Below the pieces are notes generated by a model, which worked only from the letters and a program-made list of their open reading frames with translations, made no database searches and was not told the origin of the DNA. From Rutstroemia sp. NJR-2017a BVV2 (taxonomy: Eukaryota; Ascomycota; Leotiomycetes; Helotiales; Rutstroemiaceae): 64,000 bases of DNA. Within the stretch, counting starts at the first letter, position 1. Each line of letters starts with the position of its first letter. Below are positions 1-12,410 of the stretch, piece after piece. The stretch covers positions 1,488,001-1,552,000 of the forward strand of contig NJPS01000013.1 in assembly GCA_002946415.1 (NCBI GenBank), given 5' to 3'. Made by a program: the position numbers and the translations under genes.

Positions 1-391
1 TGTGGACAAAGCATCATCTGATCTATTCCATGAACGGGAGGAATGTAGTTCAGCACAAGTCGGGGTAATTAGTTGAGTTATGCAAGTTCAAGACCAGAAT
101 ACTTGATATAAAGTGCTTGCTAGTCAGGATAGAACATGGAGCGATGCCATATCGTCATGGACGTAGCAAACACAAAAAGAGACGAGACATAGTCACCAAC
201 CATATCACTCGTACTCCAAGCACACACATAATCATAAACCCACAGACGCAAATCAATACTTTTTCTCATAGTTAGTCTGATAACCCTATTCTGACAATAC
301 CTAATATTCCCATAACAGCTTTCCTCATCCAATCCCATTCCATCACTAGCATCCATCAACTAAACCCATAACCCCCATCCACCAGTCCTAT
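1..391. other. Intergenic, 3' side of the FN3-domain gene
   Basis: No gene is supported here. It lies downstream of the stop codon of the minus-strand FN3 gene and is probably its trailer plus spacer. The sequence is moderately AT-rich, with no repeat or RNA gene that I can see. Confidence 0.5.
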
Positions 392-3300
392 CTAACCCTC
401 ATCCTCCGTCCCCGTCGTCTCCGCCTCACTCCTCTCCACATCTAATGACTCTCTCCCCTTCTTCCTACTAAAAGCTCTCCCCCAAGCCTTTTTCGAATCC
501 TTGAACGACCCCGCTGCACCTTTTCCTGCCTTCCCCTCACCTGAGTCCGTGCCACCAATTCTCGGGCTATTAGTAGCGCTTTCAAAACTTGCACTCATGG
601 CAGCTTCTTCACCAAACTCGTCGAGATTCTCATCACGATCTGCACGATCCGAAGCAGCCACGCTACTCCCTCCCTTCTTTCGAGAGAAGAGACCGGAATC
701 TTTTCCTTGGAAGCTGAATTTACTCGAACTTCCTTTGCGCCAGAGACGGTGAATAGAGGATTCCTTGTCTTTTGGGGCATCGGAATTTGTATTGCTGGGA
801 ATCCTTTCTAAACTGTCGATAGATTCGGCCATACTGTTTTGCGTGTGAAGGGATGGTGTGTCGCGAGATTTTCTGGATTCAGAAGGAGAAGACTGAATTG
901 CTTGTTGGACATCTTCAGCAGTACTTGGGCGTTCAGAGTTTGAATCACTAGCAATGGCTTTGCCTTTGCCTTTGCTAGATCTCAAGAATCGGGTGAGTAC
1001 AGGCTCGCTTGTTTGCGGAAGCTCAAACTTTGGGGCAGTAGGGTTGAGTCTAGCTGCAAAAGGATTGTGCGATGACAGAGGACGAGTTCCGATAACGCCG
1101 GCTGGCGGAGGGCTTGACTGAATTCTCAGAGTCTCTCTTGGCAGCTTCTCATCATCCTCACTTGCAATTCCTGAAGTCATTCCCGTCGACACAGCATGTA
1201 CACTAGGTCTTCGCGAAGGGTTAGCAGACCAAGTTTGTGGAGCATTGATAGACCAATTGGTGGCGAGTGGGCTGTTCTTGTTGATGTTACCATCGATGGC
1301 AGCACCCCAACCAAATGGAGCACTATCTGTTGAGGGACGAGGAAGATCGGATGAGGCGATGGAAACCGGCCGAGAGCTACTAGGGTCGCGAGCTGATCGT
1401 AGTACAAGAGGGTCCTCATTCCTAGAACCAAACATATTGAACCCCAACTGTCTTCGCATGCCGGAGGAACGAGCAGGTGCAGGTCCATTGCCCTCAGATG
1501 ATTCGCCAACGGTTGCGCTGCGGTTGAGAAAGCCAGGCCAACCACTGGAGAAGCTTATACGACGATGTCTATTTGCACTAGCTTCAGGTTCATCTGTAGA
1601 ACGGGGGAATGAATGACTTTGGCCGGGTTTAAGGCTACCAAGAGCAAGTCCTTCCTGTGAACTCTTATCGGACTTGATTAGAGATGTGAACATACTTCCA
1701 AAATTCCTGTGCGATGGTGTCTGATCCTTGCGTGCCGGTGATCCAATAACACCATACTTTGTTCCGGGCGAGTCCAGTGAGCGTTGCTCATTGTCAAATC
1801 CATAATCATGGGACTTCACGCCATACTTGGCAAGGTTGTGCGAAGATGCATGAGGACTAGAGAGAAGACTAGCAGAGCGACTTGAGCCTGGTGACTGCGT
1901 GTCATTGCGCTGATTGACTGGGCTGAAAGCGCGAGGTAGGTCCGGACCATATGCAGAATCGCCTTCGCCAGGACTCGGAAGGTCATCGTCATTGAAAAGT
2001 GACGAAGGTAACAGGGAAGTTGCAGTTGGGCTGAGCGGAGCCCCAGCCGTAAGTGCTTGGATATCTGCTTCGGTCATGCCACCGAAGTGTCCTTGGAGCG
2101 GGACCAAATCCGTGTCATTGCTCATGGCTAAATCCATATATAGTGGAGGAGCAACGTAGCCAGGAGAACTCATATGAAAATTGCTGAAAGCACCAGTACT
2201 TGTAAATTGAGAATCAAGATTTTGGAATGCGGTAGGAGGAGAGGACACGGTATTTCCACGGCTCTTGCGGTTTCGTTGCCTTCGAGATTTTGCTTTGCCT
2301 TGAGTGTTGTTTGGATCAAAGTCGACGCCAGAAGAATTCCCGTGATACATGAGCGGGTTGGCTGCCTGCCGATTGTAAAGGTGCGCGTATTGGGCCTGCG
2401 CATTCTCAAATTCATTTTGCAGTTGTGTATGCCTCGACTGAAGGTTACGTATGCGACCGTAGGTAGCGATATTTGCTTGTTCCCAAGCAATATCCTGGTT
2501 CCTCTCATCAGTATCCCACAAATGGCGCTCTTCCTCGTTAAACGCTCCAGCTTGGTTCTGACGTTCTTCTTCCAATTTCTTGATCTGCAATCCTTTCCTT
2601 TCAATATCCTTTCCCAACTGGTCCAACTTTTCACGAGCAGCACGTATGCTCTCACGAAGCTCCTCTCGTTTCGTCTCCACATTCGCACCGATCTCCTCCT
2701 TTTCACGCCTCCAAGATTCACGCTCGGCTTCCATATCACTTAATTCCTTTTTCCAGCGTTTTTGGTCATCTTGCATTTTCTTCCTCTCGGCTTGCTTGCT
2801 CTGCAGAGCCTTCTCTTTGCGAGATTTGCGAGTTTGTGAGTCCCGGTTCTGCCGCTCCAAAGTGTTGACTTCTTTCCTTAATCTCTCACTTGCTTCTTCT
2901 TTCTCCTTGTAAATCTGTGTCTTCTCTTCCTTTTCTTTAGATAACAAGGAGATCTGACTTCTCATCTCCTCAGACTCCTTTTGGCCCTGAGAAGTCACAT
3001 CCTCCACTTCTTTTTGGGCTGCATCCTGCTTGCGCTGCAATTCTTGTATCGATTCAGGACTATCATCGGAAGATAAGATGAGTGGAGAAGGTAGACTATC
3101 GGGCCCTACGGTCGATGGTGAGCGTTTCCTGCCCCCCGCATTTCCAGTATTTCTCCTCTGTCCAGGGTGTGAGCTCCCAGTATCACGCACGATCACTTGA
3201 GCAGTTGTAGCAGGCAGATTTGGCGTATCATTTGCGACTCCGTGCGCCCGCACAGTAGGTACTTCTTCCCCTTCGGTGCCTTCTTGTTGATCATCTTTCG

Positions 3301-3928
3301 CCGAGTCCGTGGTACTCCGAGCAGTCCCGTGCTGTGGAAGCCCATCACGGCCCAACGTCCTCAGCCGTATAACTCGACTCCCGGCCTGAAAATTGTTTGT
3401 GCCAACAGCGATTACTCTCACATTGTAGAAGTGACCGGGCTTAAGTCCTTCAATGATTATCGTCTCTCCCTGCGTCGACTCACCCACTAGAACAGCAAAC
3501 TTTTAGCGAAATTTTTGACAGCATATTGAGAATAGAGATCCCACCATTTACACCATTGACCTGTATGAGATACCTGACCACAGCTCTGTTGAGCGTGGAA
3601 GGGGTCCAGTGAAGGGTGAGAGAGTCGGATTTGATGCATGCGAGTGAAACCTCTGGTGGCTCGGGGACCTCGACACCTAGAATGCTAATGAGCTTTGGTA
3701 GAGGGGTCCAAAGGACCTCCCAAGCCCTCCTTAGCAACCTTTGGCACAACAGTCAGCAGGAGCTCCTTCGATGAGGAGGAAACGCGCCCTAAGGGAGATC
3801 TGTATGACGAACCAGAATAGTGCCGTACAGGTCACAATGGATTGAATAATAAACATGTATTCGTCGAGGTCTCTAACATGACTAAATACCCAGTCAATCA
3901 AGCCGGCGTAAAAGTTGACAGCGTTCAT
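392..3928 (-). CDS. Fibronectin type III domain protein with N-terminal membrane segment and coiled coil
   Basis: Three exons on the minus strand (3928-3739, 3676-3545, 3486-392) give about 1138 aa. The N-terminus carries one hydrophobic segment (about residues 24-50). It is followed by an FN3 module split by the second intron, with the hallmarks PEPPEVSLAC, SLTLHWTPS and GLKPGHFYNVRVIAVG. A long Lys/Glu/Arg-rich coiled coil follows (about residues 260-480), then a Ser/Pro-rich disordered region to the end. The same layout is known from a conserved but uncharacterised Pezizomycotina protein family. FN3 modules bind proteins; the rest suggests a membrane-tethered scaffold, which is inference. 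The start is the first in-frame ATG after an upstream stop. The first intron (GTTGCT donor) and second intron (GTGGGA donor) have weak donors, so the N-terminal splice sites are less certain than the large last exon. It is divergent from the lipin gene. Confidence 0.8.
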
Positions 3929-4623
3929 GCAGAATCCGAGCGGAGATCTCACACAACGCTCAAGAAATGAGGTTATTGAGATGGACACGACACAGGCAAG
4001 TGAAAGGAACGAGAGCTCGAGAGGGGTTAGAAGGCGAGATGGATTAAAGTCGCAATAAAAAGGTGGTACGGGTGTAAATCAGACCAGACCAATCCTGTCA
4101 ATAGCATACTTGCTTTTTTACCACAGTGCACGCTTCCATCTATCTAAAACTGGACCTGAGGCAGTCATGCATGCTTACCCCTGCCGATTCCGGATATTGG
4201 CCAATAACCCTTTTGTAATTTGGTTACTCAGCCGTTTTTCCCCCGAGCGATTAGTGGACTCCCCTTCCGTAACGAGGGCAGCCAATGGGAATGGGGGATT
4301 CTTAATGCGGGTGATGGAAACTGGATGACTACCGACAGGAAATGGCAGAAGTCGTTGTGCTAGAGGGCAGCGGCCGGCTTTTTTACCTGGTAACTTGGTA
4401 TTGAAGATTTGGATTGCAAGGAGACATCCGCATCCGCGTAACCTTAAGCGGTGCAACCAAAGACTTTCGAGCACGACCCAGGGCGAGGGTACGATAAGGT
4501 GTGACTGCATTCGAGCCCTTAGCAATCATCAGGGTCTTTGTACTTACGAAGTAGTCTCCGCTGTCCAGGAACGAGGTTGAATATCATGGCATTGCATCTT
4601 ACGCATCGGAGCAGTGAGGTAAT

Positions 4624-4665
4624 GAGCATGAGCATGAGCATGAGCATGAGCCCGAGCCCGAGCCC
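4624..4665. repeat. Hexanucleotide microsatellite (GAGCAT)4(GAGCCC)3
   Basis: Seven consecutive hexamers: four GAGCAT then three GAGCCC. It creates Met-Ser and Pro-Ser artefact frames on either strand, which are not treated as genes. Confidence 0.9.
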
Positions 4666-6135
4666 AATCGACAATGCGGGGTACCTTGCCAGATTGACTT
4701 TGGGAGACTGCTCATGTGAAGTCGATGGTGTGCGAATGATATGCGCATGATATGCGATCACCGAGCAGGAAGTGCGATTGCTATTTCTACGGCTCTACGG
4801 AGTCTGGGTCCATGCCATCTCCATGGTGGTAGTAGTGGTACACGCTCCAGCTCAGTCGGGTCCTGTGGGTTGGTAACTTGGGCGACTGGAGTAACCTTAG
4901 TACCTCACTAGGTTACCTACAGACTACAGTAGTTTGTACTGACAAACTGTCGACAACCACGGGTATCACGAACACGATGCGAAGTACTTGGAATGGTTGA
5001 GTCCGAAGTCCCGCCACAAAGGTGCGCCAACGCGTGCGGTTACCACTTGTACTTGTAGACTATCTGTCCCCAGCAAGTCATCGTCACATGTAAATGCAAT
5101 GGCTCCAAGTTCCCAACATCTCACCGAAATGCTTGATGCGATGCGTATCTACGCAATACGAAGAAATTCTTTACTCCATAAAGACCCCGACCTCCGCCTG
5201 CTCTTTCCTACCATCGAGATCCGCCTCATGTTGACAGCTTGCCCTTCCCTTCTCTTCCGAGGTACTTTGTGCAAACTGAATAATTGTTTGTTCCATCTCG
5301 TTTGACGACGAAACAAAGTCTCCATCATCTTCCCACGAATGAAACTGTGACTTGGGGTTCGCCTGTCTCCACACTGTTCCCTCTCGTCACTCTCATCACT
5401 TCTGCCTCATCACTTCCGCTTCCCAGTCATTCTCGGTCTACGGAGCTTCTACGCGCTTGGGTTGAGATTTTCCTGCTGCATGACCAGAATTTTTGGAAGA
5501 AAAGGAAGAAAGATAACGAAAACAGAAAGAGAACTTCGACCAGTCGGCGTCCACGAAGCAGAACCTGAGATCCTTCCGAGCCCTTTTTGTCTTGGTAAGG
5601 AGCCTTTCGATTTATCGGTCGTCCCAGTCACACAATGCGCACCTCGCACCCTCGCACCCACACATGCGCATGCCAGAGCTTTGTCCACCCACGAGCCATT
5701 CGCATTCCCCCATTCCCCAACCTGCCTAGGCATCTTCCTCAACATCAACATCAACAGATTCCCATTCTCACTCATCCTGACTTATTGACTCCACCTGTAC
5801 TCGTATACCGATCTTGATTGATTCAAGTGTCCATTCACTCCTTTTCCTTTTTCCTTCTGCTTCTTCTTCTTCTTCTTCTCCTTTTCTTCTATTTTCTCTT
5901 CTTTCTTCCGCTCTGTTTAGATCTCTATCTGCAAAACCCAATCAATTCACATCCTCCTTTTTGGGGTTGCAATCCTGCGTCAGCCTTCCGCTCAGACAAA
6001 CACAGAACCTGCCGTATACGATAGAAATACAACCATTTACATAATATACCATCTTCTCACTCATCATAGTTCAGCTAGGTTAACCCCCACCTGATCAGTC
6101 GCAACTTCGCAAAGGTTTGGGAGGATTTTCGCCCC

Positions 6136-6165
6136 ATGACCGAATTGAACATCTTAGACTTATAA
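6136..6165 (+). promoter_or_regulatory. Possible uORF in the lipin 5' leader
   Basis: ATG at 6136 opens a ten-codon frame ending in TAA, 123 nt before the lipin start codon. It matters only if the transcript starts upstream of it, which the sequence cannot show. The CT-rich leader upstream makes that plausible. Confidence 0.25.
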
Positions 6166-6288
6166 ACTTAATTCGCATTTCCTTCACCCATCGCTGCGCA
6201 CTCACGAATCGCTGCGGATATCAATTCGCCTTCGTGTTACCCAAGACCTTAGAGCAGCCCGACCCTTCCTTCGATACCGACAGCTACA

Positions 6289-8703
6289 ATGCAGTACGTA
6301 CGGAGTATAAGCGGTTCGGTCTCCAAGACGTGGAATTCTATTAATCCTGCGACCCTCAGCGGAGCTATCGATGTTATAGTTGTTGAGCAAGAAGACGGTT
6401 CGCTGGCCTGTTCGCCATTCCACGTCCGCTTCGGAAAGTTCTCCTTACTTCGACCATACGAGAAGAAGGTCGAGTTTCGAGTCAACGATGTTAAACAAAA
6501 CTATGCGATGAAGTTAGGGGAAGGAGGGGAGGCATTCTTTGTGTTCGAGACGAGTGATAATATTCCAGAAGCTATGCAAACATCTCCCCTGGTTTCGCCC
6601 GCCTCCAGTCCGCCATTAGCAGCAGAAGGGTCGCAAGTGTCAAGTCTGTCGGAGCCAGACTTCTTGGATCTTGATCCGGAGCACAAGCATCTGAGGTCCG
6701 ACAGCTTTACAAAATCTGTTGGGGGACGATATTCCTCCTCGACAATGCCGAGGAGGCGGAGCAATCTCAGTAAGTACTCATAGAAATTGCCTGAAGACAT
6801 GTCCTAATGCAATACAGGTGCTTTGACACCGCCCTCAACATCCCCTGAGTACATTGACGGCAGACCAATCTCCGGGGACTGGTCTGGAGTTGTTCGTAGT
6901 CAATCCGATGACTTGCTGCCGACCACAGCACGATCGAATACCAGCGACATGACAGAACGAGAAAGACAGACGCGGTCCTTGACACCAACAATTCCAGTTC
7001 ATGATGGACAATCGGACGTATTTACTGAACGATCCCAAAGTCCTCCACCGCTTCCAACAAGAGAGGCAATCGAACGAGCGATGGCATTATCCAATCGACT
7101 GTCGGCTTCGAACATACCGAGTCAAGTTACCGACACTGGTGATTTGATGTTGGATATGACGGGTTACAAGAGTAGTGACGATGACGCCCTGCGAGCTGAG
7201 GTTATTGCACGAAAGATTCTTTCTGAGGAATTGGAAGGAAACTATGATATTGGAGCTCTTATTGGAGCGGACGAGAATGGAAATCTATGGATTTACAGCA
7301 GCGAAGAAGCAAAGGAAGCTGCGAGTCAGAGGGCAGCAATGGCGGGCATCTCTAATGCATCTGCCCTGACTACCGACGCTGCATCAGACCCTGGTTATCA
7401 TAGCGAAACGGAAAGCGACATTCTTCGTCCGCCGATGGCTCCAACCCATCGTCGTGCAGATTCTGATTCTTTCGGCTTGTCCACCCCTCCCAAGACCCCA
7501 CCAGGAACTGCAGGTGATCCAAACCGGAATTATGCAAAGACTTTACGATTAACTAGTGACCAATTAAAAGCCCTGGGTCTTAAACCCGGTCCCAATCCCA
7601 TGAGCTTCACAGTCAATCGAGCTACCTGCCAGGCTAATATGTATCTTTGGAGATATGATGTTCCTATCGTCATTTCTGATATCGATGGCACAATCACCAA
7701 ATCCGATGCTCTTGGTCACGTCCTCAACATGATTGGTCGTGATTGGACACACATTGGTGTAGCGAAGCTATACACCGAGATTGTCAACAATGGTTACAAT
7801 ATCATGTACCTGACATCTCGATCCGTAGGGCAAGCTGATACAACCCGTGCTTATCTCAATGGGGTTGTGCAGGAAAACTATCGTTTACCGAAAGGTCCAA
7901 CGATTATGAGTCCTGACCGAACCATTGCAGCTCTGAGAAGAGAACTATATATCCGAAAACCAGAAGTGTTCAAGATGGCCTGTTTACGTGATATCAAGAA
8001 TCTTTTCGGTCCCAACCGAACCCCTTTCTATGCTGGCTTCGGCAACAGACTCACAGATGCGCTTTCATATCGCTCTGTGAGCATTCCCAGCAATCGTATC
8101 TTCACGATTAACAGTTATGCTGAAGTCTCACTTGATTTGCTTAGTCTCAACAAGTTGCGCTACAGTTACGTCAACATGCGTGAAGTAGTAGACCACTACT
8201 TCCCACCGGTTAATACACTTGTTACGGGTGGAGGGGAGGAATACACTGATTTCACATATTGGCGTGACCCAGTACTCGATTTAGATGATTTTAGTGGATC
8301 GGAAAGTGATGAGCGAGAACAGGAGGAGAGGGATGATGAGGAAGATGATGAGGAGGATGAGGATGACGACGAGGATGAAGAAGGGAACGAAGATATGCGT
8401 GACAGTTATATCGAAGAGCCGTATGAAGACGAGGTGCTAGATGAAAGTGGATTGATGGAATCAATTGAGGGGGATGATAGGTTAGCGAGAAACACGGCAG
8501 AAGAAGAAGATGATTTTGCGGTTGATGAAGAAGAAGATGACGACGAGTTTGATTTGGAATCACCCATAGAGGAGAGGAAGCAGTTAGGTTTGGATCAAAA
8601 ACGACGCAGTGAGGAGGATGTAGATGCAGAAGTCATTACCGGAATGAAGGGTTTACGCATAGAGAAGGAAGAGAAGGAAAACAATCCGAAAGTTGAACTG
8701 TAG
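6289..8703 (+). CDS. PAH1: Lipin-family phosphatidate phosphatase (Pah1/Ned1)
   Basis: Two exons (6289-6769, 6818-8703; 48-nt intron with GTAAGT donor) encode about 788 aa. Lipins are Mg2+-dependent phosphatases that turn phosphatidate into diacylglycerol at ER/nuclear membranes, feeding storage-lipid synthesis and restraining nuclear membrane growth. The N-terminal amphipathic start (MQYVRSISGSVSKTW) and N-LIP region (NPATLSGAIDVIVV) are intact. The catalytic HAD motif DIDGT lies at about residues 448-452 (VISDIDGTITKSDALGH), with further conserved C-LIP blocks (LTSRSVGQADTTRAYL, GFGNRLTDALSYRSV). The C-terminus is a very acidic Asp/Glu tract (from about residue 655), as in fungal Pah1. The middle is Ser/Pro-rich and likely phosphorylated. 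Length fits fungal Pah1. It faces the FN3 gene across a long divergent promoter region. Confidence 0.96.
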
Positions 8704-9332
8704 GATGATGCCAGATCGGATTGAGTCGAATTGGGTCCTGATTGCGGATTCAACATTCGCTCTGCAGGAGACGTCCGACGATGGATGATGACGGAAAACA
8801 CGAACGAAATAAACGAAGATACCTCTTTTTTGTCTTTCAACTCAAAAAGAAGCGAGCGAGCGAGTGAGTACTGGGAAAGGGGACTGGAAGTGGGAAGCAG
8901 AATGTACAGATGCGAGATTTACATCTATACTTGTATATCAGATCAGATCCATTGTACGAGAGAGGGCGTTTTTCGTTGCTGTTTTGGGAAGGGTGGGATA
9001 TGGTTTGTCTTTTTTCAAGGGATTGGAAGGATTTGTTTCGGGTTTGTGTCTGCGTCGGGGAGTTTACTTTACTTTTACTGGCATAGAAGGCAGGGCAGGG
9101 CATAGCGTTCCGTGGTATGGCGTATTTAGAGGTGTAGAATGGTGTAATTTGGTGTAGTGTATGTGGGATTCTTTTCGTCGTTGGTTTTTCAGTAGAAGGA
9201 GGGAGAAGAGGGTGGATGGGCTGATTGATAGATTGGTTGAGGGATGGAGGAATTCTATACTCTTTCTGATATTTGCGGGATGTCCCTGATGTGATGTCTG
9301 TGTGATATATCCATGTCATTGGTGAGTGATGC
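8704..9332. other. Trailer and spacer downstream of lipin
   Basis: No supported gene. It contains the likely 3' UTR of lipin, with GA- and GT-rich low-complexity stretches. The left edge of the duplicated segment begins at 9333. Confidence 0.45.
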
Positions 9333-9857
9333 TTGAAACGCAAGGGGAATGCGCTTGGAATCTAAGATTACCTGCCTGGGAATGCAATGAAGCGCGCCAC
9401 TGCTAGGCAAGGTATGAATTGATGTTGCTTCTGCCTGTCTAGCAGCTACACGTCCATTCATCTCCGGAAAACCCCCCAACAAAAGCATCTACCTCATCGT
9501 AAGATTACAACCAACCTCCGCTCTCCAGCACTCAAACCTCGTCCAAAGAAAAGGAAAGCCTTTCCAACCGAATGTATGAACCCGGACAGCTGAACCCTTC
9601 AATAAACCGTTCAGATGCGAACTCCTACTGCATATCACCCGCATGATGGATGGATGGATGGATGGATAGACAGTGTATCCTCAAGGAGAATTTTCATTTC
9701 ATATTATTCTATACTTACCTCCAGAAAAACGAAAACCAAACCAAAAGCACAAGTAGTTAGTTAATCACTCCATCCAAACGAAGAGCAACCCCTATCTGTA
9801 TAGCATACATATTCTTCCCCCTATACATACACGTTTGAAGCCACCAGAAGCTGATCC
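9333..9857 (+). repeat. Duplicated segment, GC-richer copy
   Basis: This stretch aligns along its length with 20801-21327. Shared blocks include GCGCTTGGAATCTAAGAT, CATCTCCGGAAAAC, GTCCAAAGAAAAGGAAAG and GAACCCTTCAATAAAC. This copy keeps many C and G positions that are T or A in the other. It carries a GGAT tetranucleotide run at about 9645-9668. No coding function is evident. Its right end touches the 5S stub at 9901. Confidence 0.85.
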
Positions 9858-9870
9858 AGCTCAGAACACC

Positions 9871-9878
9871 TATATAAT
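9871..9878 (+). promoter_or_regulatory. TATA-like box upstream of 5S stub 1
   Basis: TATATAAT at about -30 to -23 from the 5S-like start at 9901. The position matches the TATA-like runs before the other three 5S-type loci in the window. Confidence 0.5.
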
Positions 9879-9900
9879 GTCACATTGACACAAAACAAGC

Positions 9901-9932
9901 ACATACGACTATATATCAAGGAGAATTGGCCA
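9901..9932 (+). pseudogene. Truncated 5S rRNA stub 1
   Basis: The first 32 or so bases of a 5S rRNA gene (ACATACGAC...CAAGGAGAATTGG) with a few substitutions. The homology then stops abruptly. The internal promoter half of 5S and its 3' end are missing, so it cannot make a 5S rRNA. The downstream sequence is a tail shared with the stub at 17477. Confidence 0.8.
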
Positions 9933-10060
9933 ATGTCTATGTTCCGTTGATACCTCCACTGTCCTGAAATCAAATTTTCAATACCAGTATGATATCCATT
10001 GGTCTTTGCATTGTTGAATTCCAAATTCGGGTTGCCGTATTCCAGTGCTGGTTTTACTAA
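9933..10060 (+). repeat. 5S-stub tail repeat, copy 1
   Basis: It follows stub 1 directly. It shares an ordered series of blocks with 17509-17674: ATSTCTATRTTC, then ACCTCC, then ATTCCAAAYTCGG and GTTTTACT. This is the most diverged of the three copies. Confidence 0.6.
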
Positions 10061-10253
10061 GCAGCAACGCAAAGATGTTAACCACTCTCCGTATATCTGT
10101 TGGTGAAGCCTTACGTGCACATCCATTATTGTTGTATGCGAACAATTCGTACCCAAGGCGGGATTCATTATTTATTGGTATCTATCTACAAGGTTTTCTC
10201 GTCTCTCCCCCAAGCAATTTAGTTATTTTTAAGGTTATCGCTGTACAAAAGCT

Positions 10254-12410
10254 ATGTCCGAAGAACTCATTCGCACGGGAGGGAAGACGACCAACCAAAA
10301 ATTGGCACTTTCGGATGACACAAGCTTGCCGACCACATCCACTCCATACGAGGACAAACAGCATCTGCATCAAACGAAACGAAACATACAATCTGCCGAG
10401 ACAGGTGTTTGTAGTTCCTGCTATGACTTGCTTACTAAAAGTGATGAAGATTTTGCGTCGTTTGAGTATCACTCCGACTTTCCAACCCTCGTTGAGTCGA
10501 GTACGACTTGTCCATGCTGCTTGATTCTCATTCAAAGCTTCCGCATTCAGGATTACAAGGCCGGTCATCCGCAAAATAACAGACGTAATGTGAGGGCCTG
10601 TAATAAGGTCGCGAACAGTGAATACCGCGGTCTTATACTTGAACGCGGCACATTTACACAGGATGACATTTTCACCAACGAATTTGGCTGCGAGGTCAAT
10701 TTCTGTACCTCTGAAGGTTGGTGTTTTGGAGAAAACATCCACTAAACTGACCACTTCTTAGCATCATTCTCTCACCGGCCTATCTGGAGCAGCACCACCG
10801 GAAAAACCAGTCTTAGTTCACGTATGCCGATTGTCCTTGACTGGGTGAATAATTGCAACACGGCCCATTCAGCATGCAAAAGAGAAGTGCCTCAGTTACC
10901 AACGAGAGTCATCGATATTGGCCGTCCTGACTTTGATGGACCTGCTAAACTTATCACCACACATGGCATAAAAGCATATTACACTGCGCTAAGTCATTGC
11001 TGGGGTTCTCTGCAACCTCTTACGACCACTCTAGACACCCTTCAAGAACGAGAGCAGGGACTCAGGGTACAATCTTTACCCAAGACATTCAGTGATGCTA
11101 TCCAGGTGACGAAAAGACTTGAAATACAATACATCTGGATCGATTCGCTGTGCATCGTCCAAGATGATCCGCTAGATTGGCAAGCTGAAGCTGCCCAAAT
11201 GGCAACTGTATACCAAAATGCATATCTTACTCTTTCCGCAACTGCCGCATCTGATGGCTCAGGAGGCCTAAATTGGCCGTTCGAACCATCATCACAGTTC
11301 AACTACGATGGAGGAAAAAGAGCTTATTTTCGAACCGAAACAAATACAGAAAACACAGTGAACGATTCCCCATTGGGAGTCCGAGCATGGGTATTGCAAG
11401 AAACCTTATTATCTCGGCGTCTCGTACATTTTGCCAAAGATCAACTATATTGGCAATGCGCTACTATTCAGGATTCTGAAGACGGTCTCGTCGCCGCTGG
11501 AAGGAAAGAATTAGGCGGTTCCACGTATGGCGATCCGCTTAATATTTTCGTGCACTCTCCTTCACAGCAGCTGAAACCGACAGAAGCGGAAGCACGCGAA
11601 AGTTGGGAGGACGTAATCTGCATATATAACCAACTTAAGCTCACAAAACAAAGTGACAAGATAGCGGCGTTTGCCGGAATCACTACTTTTATGCAGACTC
11701 TGTTAGACGACACTCCGTTTCTCGGTCTCTGGAAGAATCATCTCCCCCATGATCTCCTCTGGGCTCTAACTTATCAATGGGGAACAGCAAAAATTACGGT
11801 CCCGGTTGATCTCAATATCCCTTCCTGGTCTTGGCTCTCTCTCTCTGTAAATGGCAATATAACTTTTCTCAAAAATCACATATCACACAATGCAGAGAAG
11901 TCAGCAGTTGTCCTCGAAATCATCCACTCGTCTATTACCTGGTCGGGCCAGCCTTATACTTCCAACATCTTCTCCGCCGATCTAGTTGTTCGCTCCAGAC
12001 TCATCAACATAACTTGTGAGAAATATAGAGATAACCAATTCCGACTCAGTCTAAGCAACTTTGTCCCTGAAGCCGGCGGAGTGACACATCCAGGGGATGT
12101 TTCCTCCCAGCAAGAACTGGGTTTTTGTTTTATGGATCATGTCGAGGAGTTTAACGAGGAGAGAGAAGTATGGTGTTTAGAGGTCACGAGGTGGATATCT
12201 TCTTCTACAGAGAGTAGATCAATTCCTCTGCAACTAAAGGAGGAGGAAAATGATATCAGAACGGTAAAGTACCTGGTCCTTATCCTCACACCACTCGGTG
12301 AAGGGGCTTGGAAAAGGGTTGGAGCTGGAAATATGTATTTCGATCCTAGTCAAAAGTCGACGGGTGACCCTTTTGAGGGAGCGGAAAAGGTTACAGTCTT
12401 TCTCAAATGA
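10254..12410 (+). CDS. HET (heterokaryon incompatibility) domain protein
   Basis: Two exons (10254-10716, 10762-12410; a short 45-nt intron with GTTGGT donor) encode about 703 aa. HET domains occur in fungal proteins that trigger cell death when unlike strains fuse. The N-terminus has a cysteine pattern common before HET domains (C53, C56, C86, C88, C89: VCSSC and CPCC). The HET blocks are clear: WVNNCNTAHSAC, YTALSHCWGS (about residues 228-237), LPKTFSDAI, YIWIDSLCIVQDD and then MATVYQNAYLTLSATAA. RAWVLQETLLSRRLVHF follows. The C-terminal third is variable, as usual. It sits at the left edge of the repeat-rich island, just after a 5S stub tail. The frame is intact with no decay, so it may be functional. 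Any specificity is unknown. Confidence 0.93.

Larger units (their letters stand above)
3929..6288. other. Divergent intergenic region between FN3 gene and lipin gene
   Basis: About 2.4 kb without a supported gene. It should hold the promoters of both flanking genes. The part next to lipin (about 5600-6288) is rich in CT tracts, including a long CTT run near 5860-5890, as in fungal 5' leaders. A hexamer microsatellite lies at 4624-4665. Short open frames here are mostly repeat-driven. Confidence 0.5.

Noticed and set aside
2170..2743. Two overlapping 189-codon frames within the FN3 gene
   Set aside because: Both overlap the coiled-coil coding region in other frames; composition is a shadow of Lys/Glu codons.
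4519..4761. Met-Leu and Met-Ser repeat frames
   Set aside because: Produced by the GAGCAT/GAGCCC microsatellite.
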